Source: Alphaproteobacteria bacterium (GTDB lineage Bacteria > Pseudomonadota > Alphaproteobacteria > Caulobacterales > Caulobacteraceae). Taken from it: a DNA stretch of 51,973 nucleotides. Positions 33,609 through 42,568 of the stretch are shown piece after piece. Every line of letters starts with the position of its first letter. Positions within the stretch are counted from its first letter, which is position 1. The stretch covers positions 1 through 51,973 of the forward strand of contig JAHKAM010000070.1 in NCBI GenBank assembly GCA_018826515.1, written 5' to 3'. Position numbers and translations under genes: made by a program. The notes beneath the pieces are model-generated. The model ran no database searches. It was not told the origin of the DNA and worked only from the letters and a program-made list of their open reading frames with translations.

Positions 33609-33685
33609 TGGCGCACCCGAGAGGATTCGAACCTCTGACCCCTGCCTTCGGAGGGCAGTACTCTATCCAGCTGAGCTACGGGTGC
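33609..33685 (-). tRNA. tRNA-Arg (anticodon CCG)
   Basis: Cloverleaf on the minus strand: acceptor GCACCCG (33685-33679) pairs with CGGGTGC (33619-33613); D-arm with AGCTCAGCTGGATAGAGT; anticodon arm CTGCC-CTCCGAA-GGCAG gives anticodon CCG; T-arm GAGGTTCGAATCCTC. The discriminator is G, and CCA is encoded at 33611-33609. Reads CGG codons. Confidence 0.95.
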
Positions 33686-33845
33686 GTCTGCGGCGAAACG
33701 CCGGACGAAGGGCCTTACAGCAGGAGCGGCCGGGCCTCAATCCCGAATGCGTCCCGGCCGGACCGGAAGACGCGCGGGCGATTTACCCGGTTCCGGTCGG
33801 GCCCGGGGTGAACTAGCGTGGCGCCGCTTCGACGAGGAGGTCCCG

Positions 33846-35135
33846 ATGCGCGCCTTTCTGTTCAGCCTGCTCCTGCTTCTGGGGGCCTGCGCCACGGCGC
33901 CGGCGCCGGCGGCCGATCCGTCCGGCGACAGCCTCGACGCCATCGCCCGGGACTATGTCGCCCTGATCCTCGAGATTGGCGAGCGCGAGCCCGGCTATGT
34001 CGACGCCTATTACGGCCCGGCCGAGTGGCAGGCGGCGGCCAGCGCCGATCCGCGCACCGTGCCGCAGCTGATCCAGGGGGCGGCCGGACTGACGGCGCGA
34101 CTGAATGCGGTCCCGACGCGGGGGGCGGATCCCGCCGTGGCGCAGCGCCGGGCCTATCTGCTGGCCCATGTCTCGGCCGCCGCGGCGCGGCTGCGGATGC
34201 GGTCCGGCGACAAGATGGGGTTCGCCGACGAGGCCGAGGCCCTGTTCGGCATCCGGCCCGAGCTGCGCCCGCTGGCCAGCTTCGATCCCGTTCTGGCCGA
34301 GATCGACGCCCTGCTGCCGGGCGAGGGGACGCTGACCGAGCGGGTCACGGCCTTCAAGGCGGACTATGTCATTCCGCGCGACCGGCTGCAGGCGGTGATG
34401 GACGCCGCCATCGCCGAGTGCCGGGCCCGGACGGTGCGCCACATCGCCCTGCCGGCGCATGAGCGGTTCACCCTCAGCTTCGTCGGCGACAAGCCGTGGT
34501 CCGGCTACAACTATTATCTGGGCGACGCGGCCAGCCGGATCGAGATCAACGCCGACCTGCCGATCTATACCGAGCGGGCGATCGATCTGGGCTGCCACGA
34601 GGCCTATCCGGGGCACCACGTCTACAACGCCCTGCTGGAGCAGACCTTTGTGCGCGAGCGCGGCTGGGTCGAGATGAGCGTCTATCCGCTGTTCAGCCCC
34701 ATGTCGTTCGTGGCCGAGGGCAGCGCCAACTACGGCATCGACCTGGCCTTCCCGGGCGACGAGGCGGCGGCCTGGGAGCGGGAGGTGCTGTTCCCCCTGG
34801 CCGGGCTGGACCCCGCGACGGCGGCGAAGAAGGCGCGGCTGGCGGCCCTGACCCGCCAGCTGGCGCGGGCGGAATACACCATCGCCGACGACTGGCTGGC
34901 GGGAAGGATCGACCGCGCGGAGGCGATCCGGCGTCTGATGACCTACACCCTGGCCGACGAGGCCCGGGCGACGCAGCGGCTGAGGTTCATCGACACCTAT
35001 CGCAGCTACATCATCAACTACGGCCTCGGCCGCGACGTGGTCCAGGCCTGGGTCGAGCGGCAGGGGCTGGACCGCTGGGCGGCGATGGAGACCCTGCTGT
35101 CCAGCCAGATATTGCCGGCGGATCTGGTCGAGTAG
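33846..35135 (+). CDS. DUF885-like zinc-peptidase-type lipoprotein
   Basis: 429 residues from ATG 33846, with GAGGAGG six bases upstream. A lipoprotein signal with lipobox LGAC is followed by a helical body. The key motif is LGCHEAYPGHHVYNALLE (about residues 254-271), an H-E-x-x-x-H-H type zinc site found in DUF885 and related M-clan peptidases, then a conserved VAEGSANYGIDL Glu. Peptidase activity is likely but the substrate is unknown. It is followed four bases later by a small membrane gene. Confidence 0.82.
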   Translation: MRAFLFSLLLLLGACATAPAPAADPSGDSLDAIARDYVALILEIGEREPGYVDAYYGPAEWQAAASADPRTVPQLIQGAAGLTARLNAVPTRGADPAVAQRRAYLLAHVSAAAARLRMRSGDKMGFADEAEALFGIRPELRPLASFDPVLAEIDALLPGEGTLTERVTAFKADYVIPRDRLQAVMDAAIAECRARTVRHIALPAHERFTLSFVGDKPWSGYNYYLGDAASRIEINADLPIYTERAIDLGCHEAYPGHHVYNALLEQTFVRERGWVEMSVYPLFSPMSFVAEGSANYGIDLAFPGDEAAAWEREVLFPLAGLDPATAAKKARLAALTRQLARAEYTIADDWLAGRIDRAEAIRRLMTYTLADEARATQRLRFIDTYRSYIINYGLGRDVVQAWVERQGLDRWAAMETLLSSQILPADLVE

Positions 35136-35138
35136 GAC

Positions 35139-35405
35139 ATGGCGAGCAGGACGTCCCGGGAGGCCTATTTCCTTATCGTACTGGGAACGCTGATCGCTGT
35201 GAGTGGCCTGTTCACGGTGGGCTGCCTCGGCATCACGCTCTCCCTCGTCCCGATGGCTCTCAGGCCATCAGACGCTGAGGGGTGGTGGGATGTGGCCGGC
35301 GGGCTCCTGCTCTGTTCTGCCGGCGCAGCGGCCGTCGCGGGTTTGGTCAAGCTCTATGGGGTGATCGAGCGGCGGGGGGCATTCGAGTCGCCACGCCGCC
35401 GCTGA
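35139..35405 (+). CDS. Small two-helix membrane protein
   Basis: 88 residues. Two hydrophobic segments: YFLIVLGTLIAVSGLFTVGC and VAGGLLLCSAGAAAVAGLV, with a basic tail ESPRRR. The start lies only four bases after the DUF885 stop, so it is co-transcribed. I recognise no family. Confidence 0.62.
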   Translation: MASRTSREAYFLIVLGTLIAVSGLFTVGCLGITLSLVPMALRPSDAEGWWDVAGGLLLCSAGAAAVAGLVKLYGVIERRGAFESPRRR

Positions 35406-35411
35406 TCCGCC

Positions 35412-36194
35412 TCACTGCGCCAGCATGCCGCCGTCGATCTTGAACTCGGCCCCGGTGACGAATTTCGACTCGTCGGCGGCGAGGTAGAGGACGCAGTACG
35501 CCACGTCGTCGGGCTCGCCGATGCGCTTCAGGGGGATGCCGCGGGTGAGGCGTTCGTGGGCCTTGGCCTCGTCGCCGCCGGCCATGGCGATGAAGGGGTC
35601 GAGGATCGGGGTCTTGATGAAGACCGGATGGACCGAGTTGCAGCGCACGTTCCAGTCGCCCTTGGCGGCCTCGAGGGCGATGGTCTTGGTGTACATCCAC
35701 ACCGCCGCCTTGGTGGCGTTGTAGGCGCCCATGCCCGGCGCGGCGGCGAGGCCGGCCACGGACGAGATGTTGATGATCGAGGCGGGCGCGGAGGCCCGCA
35801 GGTGGGGCATGGCGTGCTTGCAGCCGAGCATGATGGACTCGATGTTGACGGCCTGGACGCGGCGCCAGTTTTCGAGCGTGTCGGTCTCGACGAATTTCAG
35901 GTCGCCGCCGATGCCGGCGTTGTTGACCAGGATGGACAGGCCCCCCATCGCCGCCACGGCCTGATCGATCACCGAGACCCATTCGGCCTCTTCGGTGACG
36001 TCATGGGCGAAGGCGAAGGTCGAGTCCGGAATCTCGGCGTTGATGGCGGCGGCGAGCGCCCGGGCTCCCGCAAGATTGACGTCGGTGACCGCGACCTTCG
36101 CGCCCTCGCGCGCCAGCATCCAGGCCATGGCCTCGCCCAGCCCTCCGGCCGCGCCGGTGATCAGCGCCTGTTTGCCCGCGACCCGTCCGCTCAT
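35412..36194 (-). CDS. Short-chain dehydrogenase/reductase
   Basis: 260 residues from ATG 36194. Classical SDR: cofactor motif [11 protein letters not shown] (12-22), acidic VTDVN after strand 2 suggesting NAD(H), NNAGIGG, the catalytic Ser in INISSVAGL, and YNATK with the Y-x-x-x-K pair, then a C-terminal [10 protein letters not shown]. Substrate unknown. The start overlaps the stop of the upstream phhB gene by four bases (ATGA), so the two are coupled. Confidence 0.9.
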   Translation of the reverse strand: MSGRVAGKQALITGAAGGLGEAMAWMLAREGAKVAVTDVNLAGARALAAAINAEIPDSTFAFAHDVTEEAEWVSVIDQAVAAMGGLSILVNNAGIGGDLKFVETDTLENWRRVQAVNIESIMLGCKHAMPHLRASAPASIINISSVAGLAAAPGMGAYNATKAAVWMYTKTIALEAAKGDWNVRCNSVHPVFIKTPILDPFIAMAGGDEAKAHERLTRGIPLKRIGEPDDVAYCVLYLAADESKFVTGAEFKIDGGMLAQ

Positions 36195-36493
36195 GATTTC
36201 GCTCCCATCGCGCCGGCCGCCTCGTCGATGAAGCGGGCCATGGCCACGTCCTTGTCCGTGACGCCGCCGGCGTCGTGGGTGGTCAGAAGGACCTCGACCC
36301 GATTGTAGACATTCGACCATTCCGGATGATGGTCGGCCTTGTCGGCCAGCAGGGCGACGCGGGTCATGAAGCCGAAGGCGGCGTTGAAGTCGGCGAAGGC
36401 CAGGCTGCGGACGATGGCGGGCCGGTCGCCCTCGTGCGCGCGCCACAGGGGGAGCCCCTTCAGGGCTTCCGCTACGTCAATCCTGTCAGCCAT
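36191..36493 (-). CDS. phhB: Pterin-4a-carbinolamine dehydratase
   Basis: 100 residues from ATG 36493, with AAGGAGG upstream. It dehydrates 4a-hydroxytetrahydropterin during aromatic amino acid hydroxylation. The catalytic motif is [20 protein letters not shown] (HH and later H), then [12 protein letters not shown]. No phenylalanine hydroxylase gene lies beside it. The coupled SDR may act on a related pterin or be unrelated. Confidence 0.92.
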   Translation of the reverse strand: MADRIDVAEALKGLPLWRAHEGDRPAIVRSLAFADFNAAFGFMTRVALLADKADHHPEWSNVYNRVEVLLTTHDAGGVTDKDVAMARFIDEAAGAMGAKS

Positions 36494-36551
36494 GGCGTCC
36501 TCCTTGTGTCCTCCCGCCCTATCCCGACGGCGGGGGGGCCACAAGCGCGAC

Positions 36552-36577
36552 GGAACAGGCGGCGAAGCTTTGGCGTT
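36552..36577 (+). promoter_or_regulatory. EcfG-type stress promoter for the Crp/Fnr regulator gene
   Basis: GGAAC (36552-36556), 17 bases, CGTT (36574-36577). Predicted transcription start near 36584, giving a leader of about 27 nt that contains GGAG at 36601-36604. Confidence 0.75.
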
Positions 36578-36610
36578 ACCGAGCGTCACCATTCACGATC
36601 GGAGCCGGTC

Positions 36611-37318
36611 TTGGACAACATGTGGATCGCCGCCCTCGACCCTGCCGACCGACGGCGGATCGAGCCCCATCTCAACGAGCGTCCCTTCGAACAGGGCCAG
36701 ATGCTCTACGACGCCGGCGAGGAAGTGGAAGAGGTCTGGTTCCCGATGAGCGGGGTGGTCTCGCTGATGACCATTCTGGACGGCGACCGGATGATCGAGA
36801 CCGCCGCCATCGGCCGCGAGGGCCTGGTCGGCGTCACCTGCGGCCCGCTGAACGCCCGCGCCGCCAGCCGCGCCATCGCCCAGGTCGACGGCGTCTCCGC
36901 CTGCTGCCCGGCCGATGTCTTCGCCGACGCCCTGGACAAGAGCGAAGGGGTTCGCACGGCGCTGGCCAGCTTCACCGAGTCGCTCTTCGCCCAGGTCCAG
37001 CAGACCGCGGCCTGCAACGCCCAGCACCGGCTGGACGAGCGGCTGGCCCGGTGGCTGCTGACCATCCACGACCGCGCCGACGAGGACCGGTTCGCCCTGA
37101 CCCAGGCCGATATCGCCGGCATGCTGGGCGTGCGCAGGGCGACGGTGTCCGAGGTCGGGACCGAACTGGTCGACAAGGGGCTGATCCAGCGCGGGCGCGG
37201 CTGGGTGGAGGTGTCGGACCGCAAGGGGCTGGAGGCGGCCGCCTGTGGTTGCTACGGTGCCATGCGGGGTCTGATGAAGGACCTCGGCGTGCCGCGACCC
37301 CGTACAGGCGCCCACTGA
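36611..37318 (+). CDS. Crp/Fnr-family transcription regulator
   Basis: 235 residues. The TTG at 36611 is chosen because GGAG lies six bases upstream; the ATG at 36620 would be 15 bases away. The cNMP-binding-type barrel has FEQGQMLYDAGEEVEEVWFPMSGVVSLM, and the HTH has LTQADIAGMLGVRRATVSEVGTELVDKG. There is no FNR-type Cys cluster at the N-terminus; the cysteines (ACGCYG) are near the C-terminus. The ligand is unknown. An EcfG promoter in front suggests it is part of the general stress cascade. Confidence 0.88.
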   Translation: MDNMWIAALDPADRRRIEPHLNERPFEQGQMLYDAGEEVEEVWFPMSGVVSLMTILDGDRMIETAAIGREGLVGVTCGPLNARAASRAIAQVDGVSACCPADVFADALDKSEGVRTALASFTESLFAQVQQTAACNAQHRLDERLARWLLTIHDRADEDRFALTQADIAGMLGVRRATVSEVGTELVDKGLIQRGRGWVEVSDRKGLEAAACGCYGAMRGLMKDLGVPRPRTGAH

Positions 37319-37374
37319 CCGCCGCGACCACGCGGCCCGGTGACGGACGCGCGGCGACGCGCTAGACCGCGCCC

Positions 37375-38151
37375 ATGACCGACGCCTCAGCCTCGACCGG
37401 CAAGACCTCATCCTTCGGCTTTCGCGACGTCGACGCGACCGAGAAGGTGCAACTGGTGCGCGGCGTCTTCGACAGCGTGGCGTCCAGCTACGACCTGATG
37501 AACGACCTGATGAGCGGCGGCGTGCACCGGCTGTGGAAGGACGCGGCGGCGGCGAAGCTGAATCCGCGGCCGGGCGAGACCATTCTCGACGTCGCGGGCG
37601 GCACGGGCGACATGGCGCGGCGCTATGCGAAGATGGCCCGGGCGGCGCAGGACCGGCGCGGGGGGTCCGACGCCTCGGTTATCGTGCTGGACTACAACGC
37701 CGAGATGATCATGGCCGGCGTCCACAAGGGCGGCGAGCCGGAAATGCAGTGGTCGGTGGGGGACGCCATGGCCCTGCCCCTGCCGGACGCCTCGGTCGAC
37801 GCCTATTCGATCAGTTTCGGCATCCGCAACGTCGCCGACATTCCCCAGGCCCTGCGCGAGGCGCGGCGGGTGCTGAAGCCCGGCGGCCGGTTCCTGTGCC
37901 TGGAGTTTTCGCGGCCCACGGCCGCGGCGGTGCGCAAGGCCTATGACGCCTGGTCCTTCCACGCCATTCCGCGCATCGGCGGCTGGGTCGCCGGCGACCG
38001 CGACAGCTACCAGTATCTGGTCGAGAGCATCCGCCGCTTCCCCGATCAGTCGACCTTCAAGGGCATGATCGAGGACGCCGGCTTCAGCCGCGTGACCGTG
38101 ACCAATCTGTCGGGCGGCGTGGCCGCCATCCATCACGGGTGGGCGATCTGA
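37375..38151 (+). CDS. ubiE: Ubiquinone/menaquinone C-methyltransferase
   Basis: 258 residues. SAM-dependent C-methylation in ubiquinone synthesis. [25 protein letters not shown] is the family N-signature; motif I is [48 protein letters not shown] is the second signature; the C-terminus is [12 protein letters not shown]. The gene overlaps ubiB by 13 bases, so both quinone genes are expressed together. Confidence 0.97.
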   Translation: MTDASASTGKTSSFGFRDVDATEKVQLVRGVFDSVASSYDLMNDLMSGGVHRLWKDAAAAKLNPRPGETILDVAGGTGDMARRYAKMARAAQDRRGGSDASVIVLDYNAEMIMAGVHKGGEPEMQWSVGDAMALPLPDASVDAYSISFGIRNVADIPQALREARRVLKPGGRFLCLEFSRPTAAAVRKAYDAWSFHAIPRIGGWVAGDRDSYQYLVESIRRFPDQSTFKGMIEDAGFSRVTVTNLSGGVAAIHHGWAI

Positions 38152-39734
38152 CCAGTCCCGCCGACTACAAGACGGCGCCCCCGCCGCCGCTGGCCGAGCC
38201 GGTGCGCCGGCCGGTGGAGGCGACCCTGCGGCTGCTCGGCTGGGCCTGGGTGCTGGTGCGTCACGACGCCCTGGTTCCGCGCGAGATCACCCCGCTGCTG
38301 CCGGTCTGGGTGCGCTGGATCGCCCATCTGCTGCACGCCTTCGCGGGCAAGGAAGGCCGCGAGGGCCGCCCCGGCCAGCGGCTGGGCAAGACGTTCGAAC
38401 ATCTGGGGCCGGTGGCCATCAAACTGGGGCAGGTGCTGGCCACGCGCGCCGATATCTTCGGCCTGGAATTCGCGCGTGATCTGGGCCGGCTGAAGGATGC
38501 GTTGGCGCCCTTCCCGCTGGAGGAGGCGCGGCGCGAGGTCGAGCGGTCGCTGGGTCGGCCCGTCGAGAGCCTGTTCACCGATTTCGGTCCGCCGGTCGCG
38601 GCGGCCTCGCTGGCCCAGGCCCATCCCGCCTGGCTGGCCGACGGGCGCAAGGTGGCGGTCAAGGTGCTGCGCCCGGGCGTCGAGCGGCGGGTGGCCCAGG
38701 GACTGGATTCCATGCGGCTGGCGGCGCGGCTGGCCGTCCGGTTCGTGCCCCTGGCCCGGCGGCTGGAGCCCACGGCCTTCGTCGAGACCATAGCCCGCGC
38801 GCTGCGGCTGGAGCTGGACATGCGGCTGGAGGCGGCGGCCGCCTCCGAGCTGAAGGACATCATGGACAAGGACGTCGGCGTCGGCGGCCATATGACCGCG
38901 CCGGCGGTGGTCTGGGACGGCGTCGGCAAGCGGGTGCTGACGCTGGAATGGGCCCCGGGCATGGCCATGACCGATCCGGCCGCCGCCGAGCAGCCGGGAC
39001 TGGACAAGAATGCGCTGGCCGACAATGTCGTGCGCGCCTTTCTGACCCAGGCGCTGGACCACGGGACCTTCCACGCCGACCTGCACGAGGGAAACCTGTT
39101 CTGCCATGCGCCGGCGGAGCTGACGGCGATCGACTTCGGCATCGTCGGCCGGCTGGGGCCGGCCGAGCGGCGCTATCTGGCGGAGATCCTGTGGGGCTTC
39201 CTGAGCCGCGACTATGACCGCATCAGCCGGGTGCATTTCGAGGCCGGCTATGTGCCGCCCGAGCATTCGGTCGAGGCCTTCGCCCAGGCCCTGCGGGCGG
39301 TGGGCGAGCCGGTCATCGGCAAGGCGGCGTCCAAGGTTTCGATGGGCCGGCTGCTGGGCCAGCTGTTCGAGATCACCGACCTGTTCGACATGCATCTGCG
39401 GCCCGAGCTGATCCTGCTGCAGAAGACCATGGTCTCGGTCGAGGGCGTGGCGCGGCGGCTGAACCCTGACCATGACCTGTGGGCGGCGGCCGCCCCGGTG
39501 GTCGAGCGCTGGATCCGCCGCGAGCTGGGCCCGCAGGCCCAGGTGCGGGACGCGATCGAGGAGATTCGCACCACCCTGAAGGCCCTGTCCCGACTGGCGC
39601 AGAACCCGCCGCAGCCGCAGACGGTGGTCATCCGCGAGGTTCACGCGCCCGCCTGGATTATTGTGACAATGACCCTCGCGGCGACGGCCGCCGCCGCCGC
39701 CCTCGTTCTGTCGCTTTGGCCGGGCATCGTCTGA
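38139..39734 (+). CDS. ubiB: UbiB-family atypical kinase/ATPase for ubiquinone synthesis
   Basis: 531 residues from a GTG inside the end of ubiE. The N-terminal KxGQ motif is [14 protein letters not shown]; the Ala-rich loop is [14 protein letters not shown]; the VAVKVLRPG Lys, [10 protein letters not shown] and AIDFGIVG make up the protein-kinase-like site. Two C-terminal transmembrane segments ([20 protein letters not shown]) anchor it. UbiB supports extraction or channelling of ubiquinone intermediates in a membrane complex. Confidence 0.95.
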   Translation: MGDLTSPADYKTAPPPPLAEPVRRPVEATLRLLGWAWVLVRHDALVPREITPLLPVWVRWIAHLLHAFAGKEGREGRPGQRLGKTFEHLGPVAIKLGQVLATRADIFGLEFARDLGRLKDALAPFPLEEARREVERSLGRPVESLFTDFGPPVAAASLAQAHPAWLADGRKVAVKVLRPGVERRVAQGLDSMRLAARLAVRFVPLARRLEPTAFVETIARALRLELDMRLEAAAASELKDIMDKDVGVGGHMTAPAVVWDGVGKRVLTLEWAPGMAMTDPAAAEQPGLDKNALADNVVRAFLTQALDHGTFHADLHEGNLFCHAPAELTAIDFGIVGRLGPAERRYLAEILWGFLSRDYDRISRVHFEAGYVPPEHSVEAFAQALRAVGEPVIGKAASKVSMGRLLGQLFEITDLFDMHLRPELILLQKTMVSVEGVARRLNPDHDLWAAAAPVVERWIRRELGPQAQVRDAIEEIRTTLKALSRLAQNPPQPQTVVIREVHAPAWIIVTMTLAATAAAAALVLSLWPGIV

Positions 39735-39756
39735 CGCAGTATTGGAGACGACCCTT

Positions 39757-40209
39757 ATGAAGCCGCTTTTGATCGCCGCCGCCCTTCTGCTCGTTCCCGC
39801 CGCCGCCCCGACCGCGGCTCTGGCCCAGGTCGCCGCCGGCTCCCTGCCCAACAGTTTTGACGCCCCGGCCCGGGCGCCGCGCGCCGCCGCGCCCGCCGTC
39901 CCGGCCGCCGCCACACCGGCCAACGCCCGTTCGGAAGAGGTCCTGCGCGAGATCATCGCCGGCGCCCAGGCCGGCACGATCGACTATTCGCTGATGACCG
40001 ACGATCTGGCCGCCCGGGTGCGCGAGCAGGAAACCGCCATCCAGCCGCTGATCGCCGGTTTCGGCGCGGTGCAGGCCGTGGATTTCGTCGGCAGTCAGAA
40101 CGGCGCGGACCTGTTCGCGGTGACCTTCGCCACCGCGGCGACCGAATGGGTGATCGGTTTCACCGAGGACGACAAGGTCGCCGCCCTGCTGTTCCGCCCG
40201 GCGGAATAG
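39757..40209 (+). CDS. Exported hypothetical protein
   Basis: 150 residues. ATG 39757 has GGAG nine bases upstream. A signal peptide (MKPLLIAAALLLVPAAAPTA..ALAQ) is followed by an Ala/Pro-rich linker and a small domain: LREIIAGAQAGTIDYSLMTDDLAARVREQE, VQAVDFVGSQNGADLFAVTF, a pattern similar to small NTF2-like or DUF-type periplasmic proteins. It lies 22 bases after ubiB. Confidence 0.68.
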   Translation: MKPLLIAAALLLVPAAAPTAALAQVAAGSLPNSFDAPARAPRAAAPAVPAAATPANARSEEVLREIIAGAQAGTIDYSLMTDDLAARVREQETAIQPLIAGFGAVQAVDFVGSQNGADLFAVTFATAATEWVIGFTEDDKVAALLFRPAE

Positions 40210-40211
40210 CG

Positions 40212-40616
40212 TCAGTCGTCGGCGCCGGGGCGGCCGCGGCCGCTCTTGATGGTCGATCGTTTGGCCTTGCCTTCCAGCCGCCGCTCCTTTGAGGCGCGGG
40301 TCGGCCTGGTCGGCACCCGATAGACCGGGGCGACCGAGGCCTTGTCGACCAGCCCCTGCAATCGCTCGATGGCGTCGGCGCGGTTGCGCTCCTGGGTGCG
40401 GTAGCGGACGGCGGTGATCAGGATCACGCCATCCAGCGTCAGGCGGCTGCCGGCCAGCTTCATCAGCCGCGCCCGCACCGGTTCGGTCAGGGACGGGGAG
40501 TTGCGGGCGTCGAAGCGCATCTGCACCGCCGTCGAGACCTTGTTGACGTTCTGGCCGCCCGGCCCGCCGGCGCGGAAGAAGCGGAACTCCAGCTCGTTCT
40601 CGGGGATGACGGTCAC
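40212..40616 (-). CDS. arfB: Alternative ribosome-rescue factor, peptidyl-tRNA hydrolase
   Basis: 134 residues with the GGQ motif (AGGPGGQNVNK, about residues 16-26) and a basic C-terminal tail (ASKERRLEGKAKRSTIKSGR) that enters the mRNA channel of stalled ribosomes. The short length and the tail separate it from RF1/RF2. The GTG start overlaps the yaiI stop by four bases. Confidence 0.94.
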   Translation of the reverse strand: MTVIPENELEFRFFRAGGPGGQNVNKVSTAVQMRFDARNSPSLTEPVRARLMKLAGSRLTLDGVILITAVRYRTQERNRADAIERLQGLVDKASVAPVYRVPTRPTRASKERRLEGKAKRSTIKSGRGRPGADD

Positions 40617-41074
40617 CGGACGACCCGTTTGGCCCGCACCACGGCCTGGTCCAGCGCCTGCAGGAAGGCCGAGCGGTCCTTCGGACCGAACGGCGGCGGG
40701 CCGGATGTCTGCAGCCCCATAGAGCGCATGTGCTCGCCGACCATCCGACCCGCCAGGGCCGAGCCGATGGAGTCGGGGGTGAAGGGCTGGCCATTGGCCT
40801 TCAGCGCCTGGGCCCCCGCCTTCAGGCAGCGGTCGGCCAAGGGGATGTCGGCGGTGATGACGATATCGCCCGGCCCCGCCCGCTCGGCGATCCAGTCGTC
40901 GGCGATGTCAGGGCCGGCGTCGACGACGACCTGTTCGATCCACGGTTCGCGCGGGGTGTTGATCCAGCTGTTCGAGACCACGAACACATGCAGGCCGTAG
41001 CGCGCCGCGACGCGATAGACCTCGTCCTTCACCGGGCAGGCGTCGGCGTCGATGAAGAGGCGGGGGAGGGGCAT
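40613..41074 (-). CDS. yaiI: YaiI/YqxD family protein (DUF188)
   Basis: 153 residues. FIDADACPVKDEVYRVAARYG is the family signature, then VVSNSWINTP, VDAGPDIADDWIAERAGPGDIVITADIPLA and GRMVGEHMRSMG. A PIN-like nuclease fold is thought likely, but function is unproven. The gene is coupled to arfB. Its ATG lies six bases after a heptanucleotide inverted array, with CCTTCC as spacer and no Shine-Dalgarno. Confidence 0.92.
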   Translation of the reverse strand: MPLPRLFIDADACPVKDEVYRVAARYGLHVFVVSNSWINTPREPWIEQVVVDAGPDIADDWIAERAGPGDIVITADIPLADRCLKAGAQALKANGQPFTPDSIGSALAGRMVGEHMRSMGLQTSGPPPFGPKDRSAFLQALDQAVVRAKRVVR

Positions 41075-41080
41075 GGAAGG

Positions 41081-41216
41081 AGGGCTTAGGGCTTGGGGCT
41101 TAGGAATTAGGGAAGCGGATGCTCATACCCTGTGCGCCCCGCCCGTGAAACCGGGGCCCCAAGCTCCAAGCCCCAAGCCCCAAGCCCCAAGCCCCAAGCC
41201 CCAAGCCCTAAGCCCT
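41081..41216. repeat. Inverted array of heptanucleotides (GGGCTTR type) between yaiI and the amidohydrolase gene
   Basis: Right array 41157-41216: eight CCCCAAG-type units (one CTCC, two CCCT variants) in tandem. Left array 41081-41101: GGGCTTA, GGGCTTG, GGGCTT units in the opposite sense, an exact 21-base match to the right end read in reverse. On the minus strand the array begins directly after the amidohydrolase TGA and ends six bases before the yaiI ATG. G-runs separated by CTT could form quadruplexes in the mRNA. Confidence 0.9.
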
Positions 41217-42568
41217 CACCGTGTGTACGCCGGCGGCATCGCTCCCTCGCCACCCGTGGCGTAGCGGTCGCGGAGCAGGAACTGGCGGCTGGTCGGGGCC
41301 TGTTCGGCGCCGCCGATGAAGATGGTCTCGGCGTCGCTGAGCGGCTCCAGGGGATCGCCGGACCAGATCACCACATCGGCGGCCGCGCCGGCGCGCAGCT
41401 CGCCGAATTGGCCGGCCATGCCGAAGATGCGGGCCGGATTGACGGTGATGGCCTCGATGGCGGCCTCATAGGGCAGGCCGTGCGAGACGGCGTTGCCGGC
41501 GTTGTAGCGGGTCTCGCGGGCGCGGTGGACGGAGCCCTCATTGCCCTTGATGGCGATGATGACGCCGGCGGCGTCGAGCGCCGCCGCGTTCTGCATCCGC
41601 GCCGCGCGGGTCTCGAGATTGCCGGGCAGGTTGGAGATCGGGTTGAGCAGCACCGGGACATTGGCCGCGGCGATCTGGTCGGCGACCAGCCAGCCCTCCT
41701 CGGCTCCGTCGAGGATGATCCGCACGCCCTCCTCACGGGCGAGGCGCAGGACCTGCTGGATGTCGGCGGCGCGGCGCGCGGTGACGATCAGGGGCATGGT
41801 CCCGTTGGCGACCGGGATCAGGGCCTCGAGATCGGCGCGCGACAGGCTGAGGTCGCGCAGGCCGGCGCGGTCGTAGGCGGCGCGGTTGCGGGCGTAGAGG
41901 CGGACCTCGGCCAGGGTTTCCTTGAACTGGGTGAACTGGGCCCCGCGGGCGCCCCCGGCGATGCCGGCGCCGGCTTCGCCGAAGGGGGCGACCATGGCCA
42001 CGCGCGGCTTGACCAGGATGTCGGTCCCGGCCGCCAGATGGATGACGGCCGCCTGGCCCGCGAACAGGCCGGGGGACTGGAGCCCGGCGGCGCCGAGGCC
42101 GGCGAAGTCGCTGTCGTCGTGGGCGTGGCCGCCGCCCCCGCCGCCGGCGTGGCTGGGCACGACGATGGCGCGGGTGATGCCGCCGAGACGGGCCACCGGC
42201 AGGGTGAAGGACCAGGGGTCGAGGCCGTAGCTGACGTCGAACGAGGCGCTGATCGAATTGGCGCCATTGGACAGGTCGTCGGAGCCGTTGACGGAGGAGA
42301 TCTCCGATCCGCCGAGGCCGCTGTCGACGGCGACGAAGCCGGGGGTGACCACCTTGCCGCGGGCGTCGATGACGCGGGCGCCCGAAGGGGCGGCGCCGGT
42401 CCCGACCGAGACGACCCGGCCGTTCTGGATGACCACGGTTCCGTTCTCGATCACCGAGGTTCCGGTCAGGACCCGGCCGCCGGTGATGGCGGTCAGGGAC
42501 TGGGCGAAGGCGGGGGTGGCGAGGGCGGCCGCGCAGGCGGCGCCGAGGATGAGGGTCCTGAGGCGCAT
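41216..42568 (-). CDS. Amidohydrolase-family protein, likely catalytically inactive
   Basis: 450 residues with a signal peptide (ATPAFAQ). The family scaffold is clear: TAITGGRVLTGTSVIENGTV, IDARGKVVTPGFV and a late VNPARIFGMAGQFGELRAGAAADVVIW. But the metal-binding D-x-H-x-H is replaced by VAVDSGLGG (81-87), the mid-protein His positions are absent and no HSD-type Asp block is seen. A Gly-rich loop with HAHDD (about 148-152) is unusual. It is translationally coupled to an intact amidohydrolase, which suggests a regulatory or structural partner. Confidence 0.82.
   Translation of the reverse strand: MRLRTLILGAACAAALATPAFAQSLTAITGGRVLTGTSVIENGTVVIQNGRVVSVGTGAAPSGARVIDARGKVVTPGFVAVDSGLGGSEISSVNGSDDLSNGANSISASFDVSYGLDPWSFTLPVARLGGITRAIVVPSHAGGGGGGHAHDDSDFAGLGAAGLQSPGLFAGQAAVIHLAAGTDILVKPRVAMVAPFGEAGAGIAGGARGAQFTQFKETLAEVRLYARNRAAYDRAGLRDLSLSRADLEALIPVANGTMPLIVTARRAADIQQVLRLAREEGVRIILDGAEEGWLVADQIAAANVPVLLNPISNLPGNLETRAARMQNAAALDAAGVIIAIKGNEGSVHRARETRYNAGNAVSHGLPYEAAIEAITVNPARIFGMAGQFGELRAGAAADVVIWSGDPLEPLSDAETIFIGGAEQAPTSRQFLLRDRYATGGEGAMPPAYTR

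Noticed and set aside
33584..33616. Longer N-terminus for the thioesterase (ATG at 33616)
   Set aside because: The ATG lies inside the tRNA-Arg gene; the GTG at 33583 has a good ribosome binding site.
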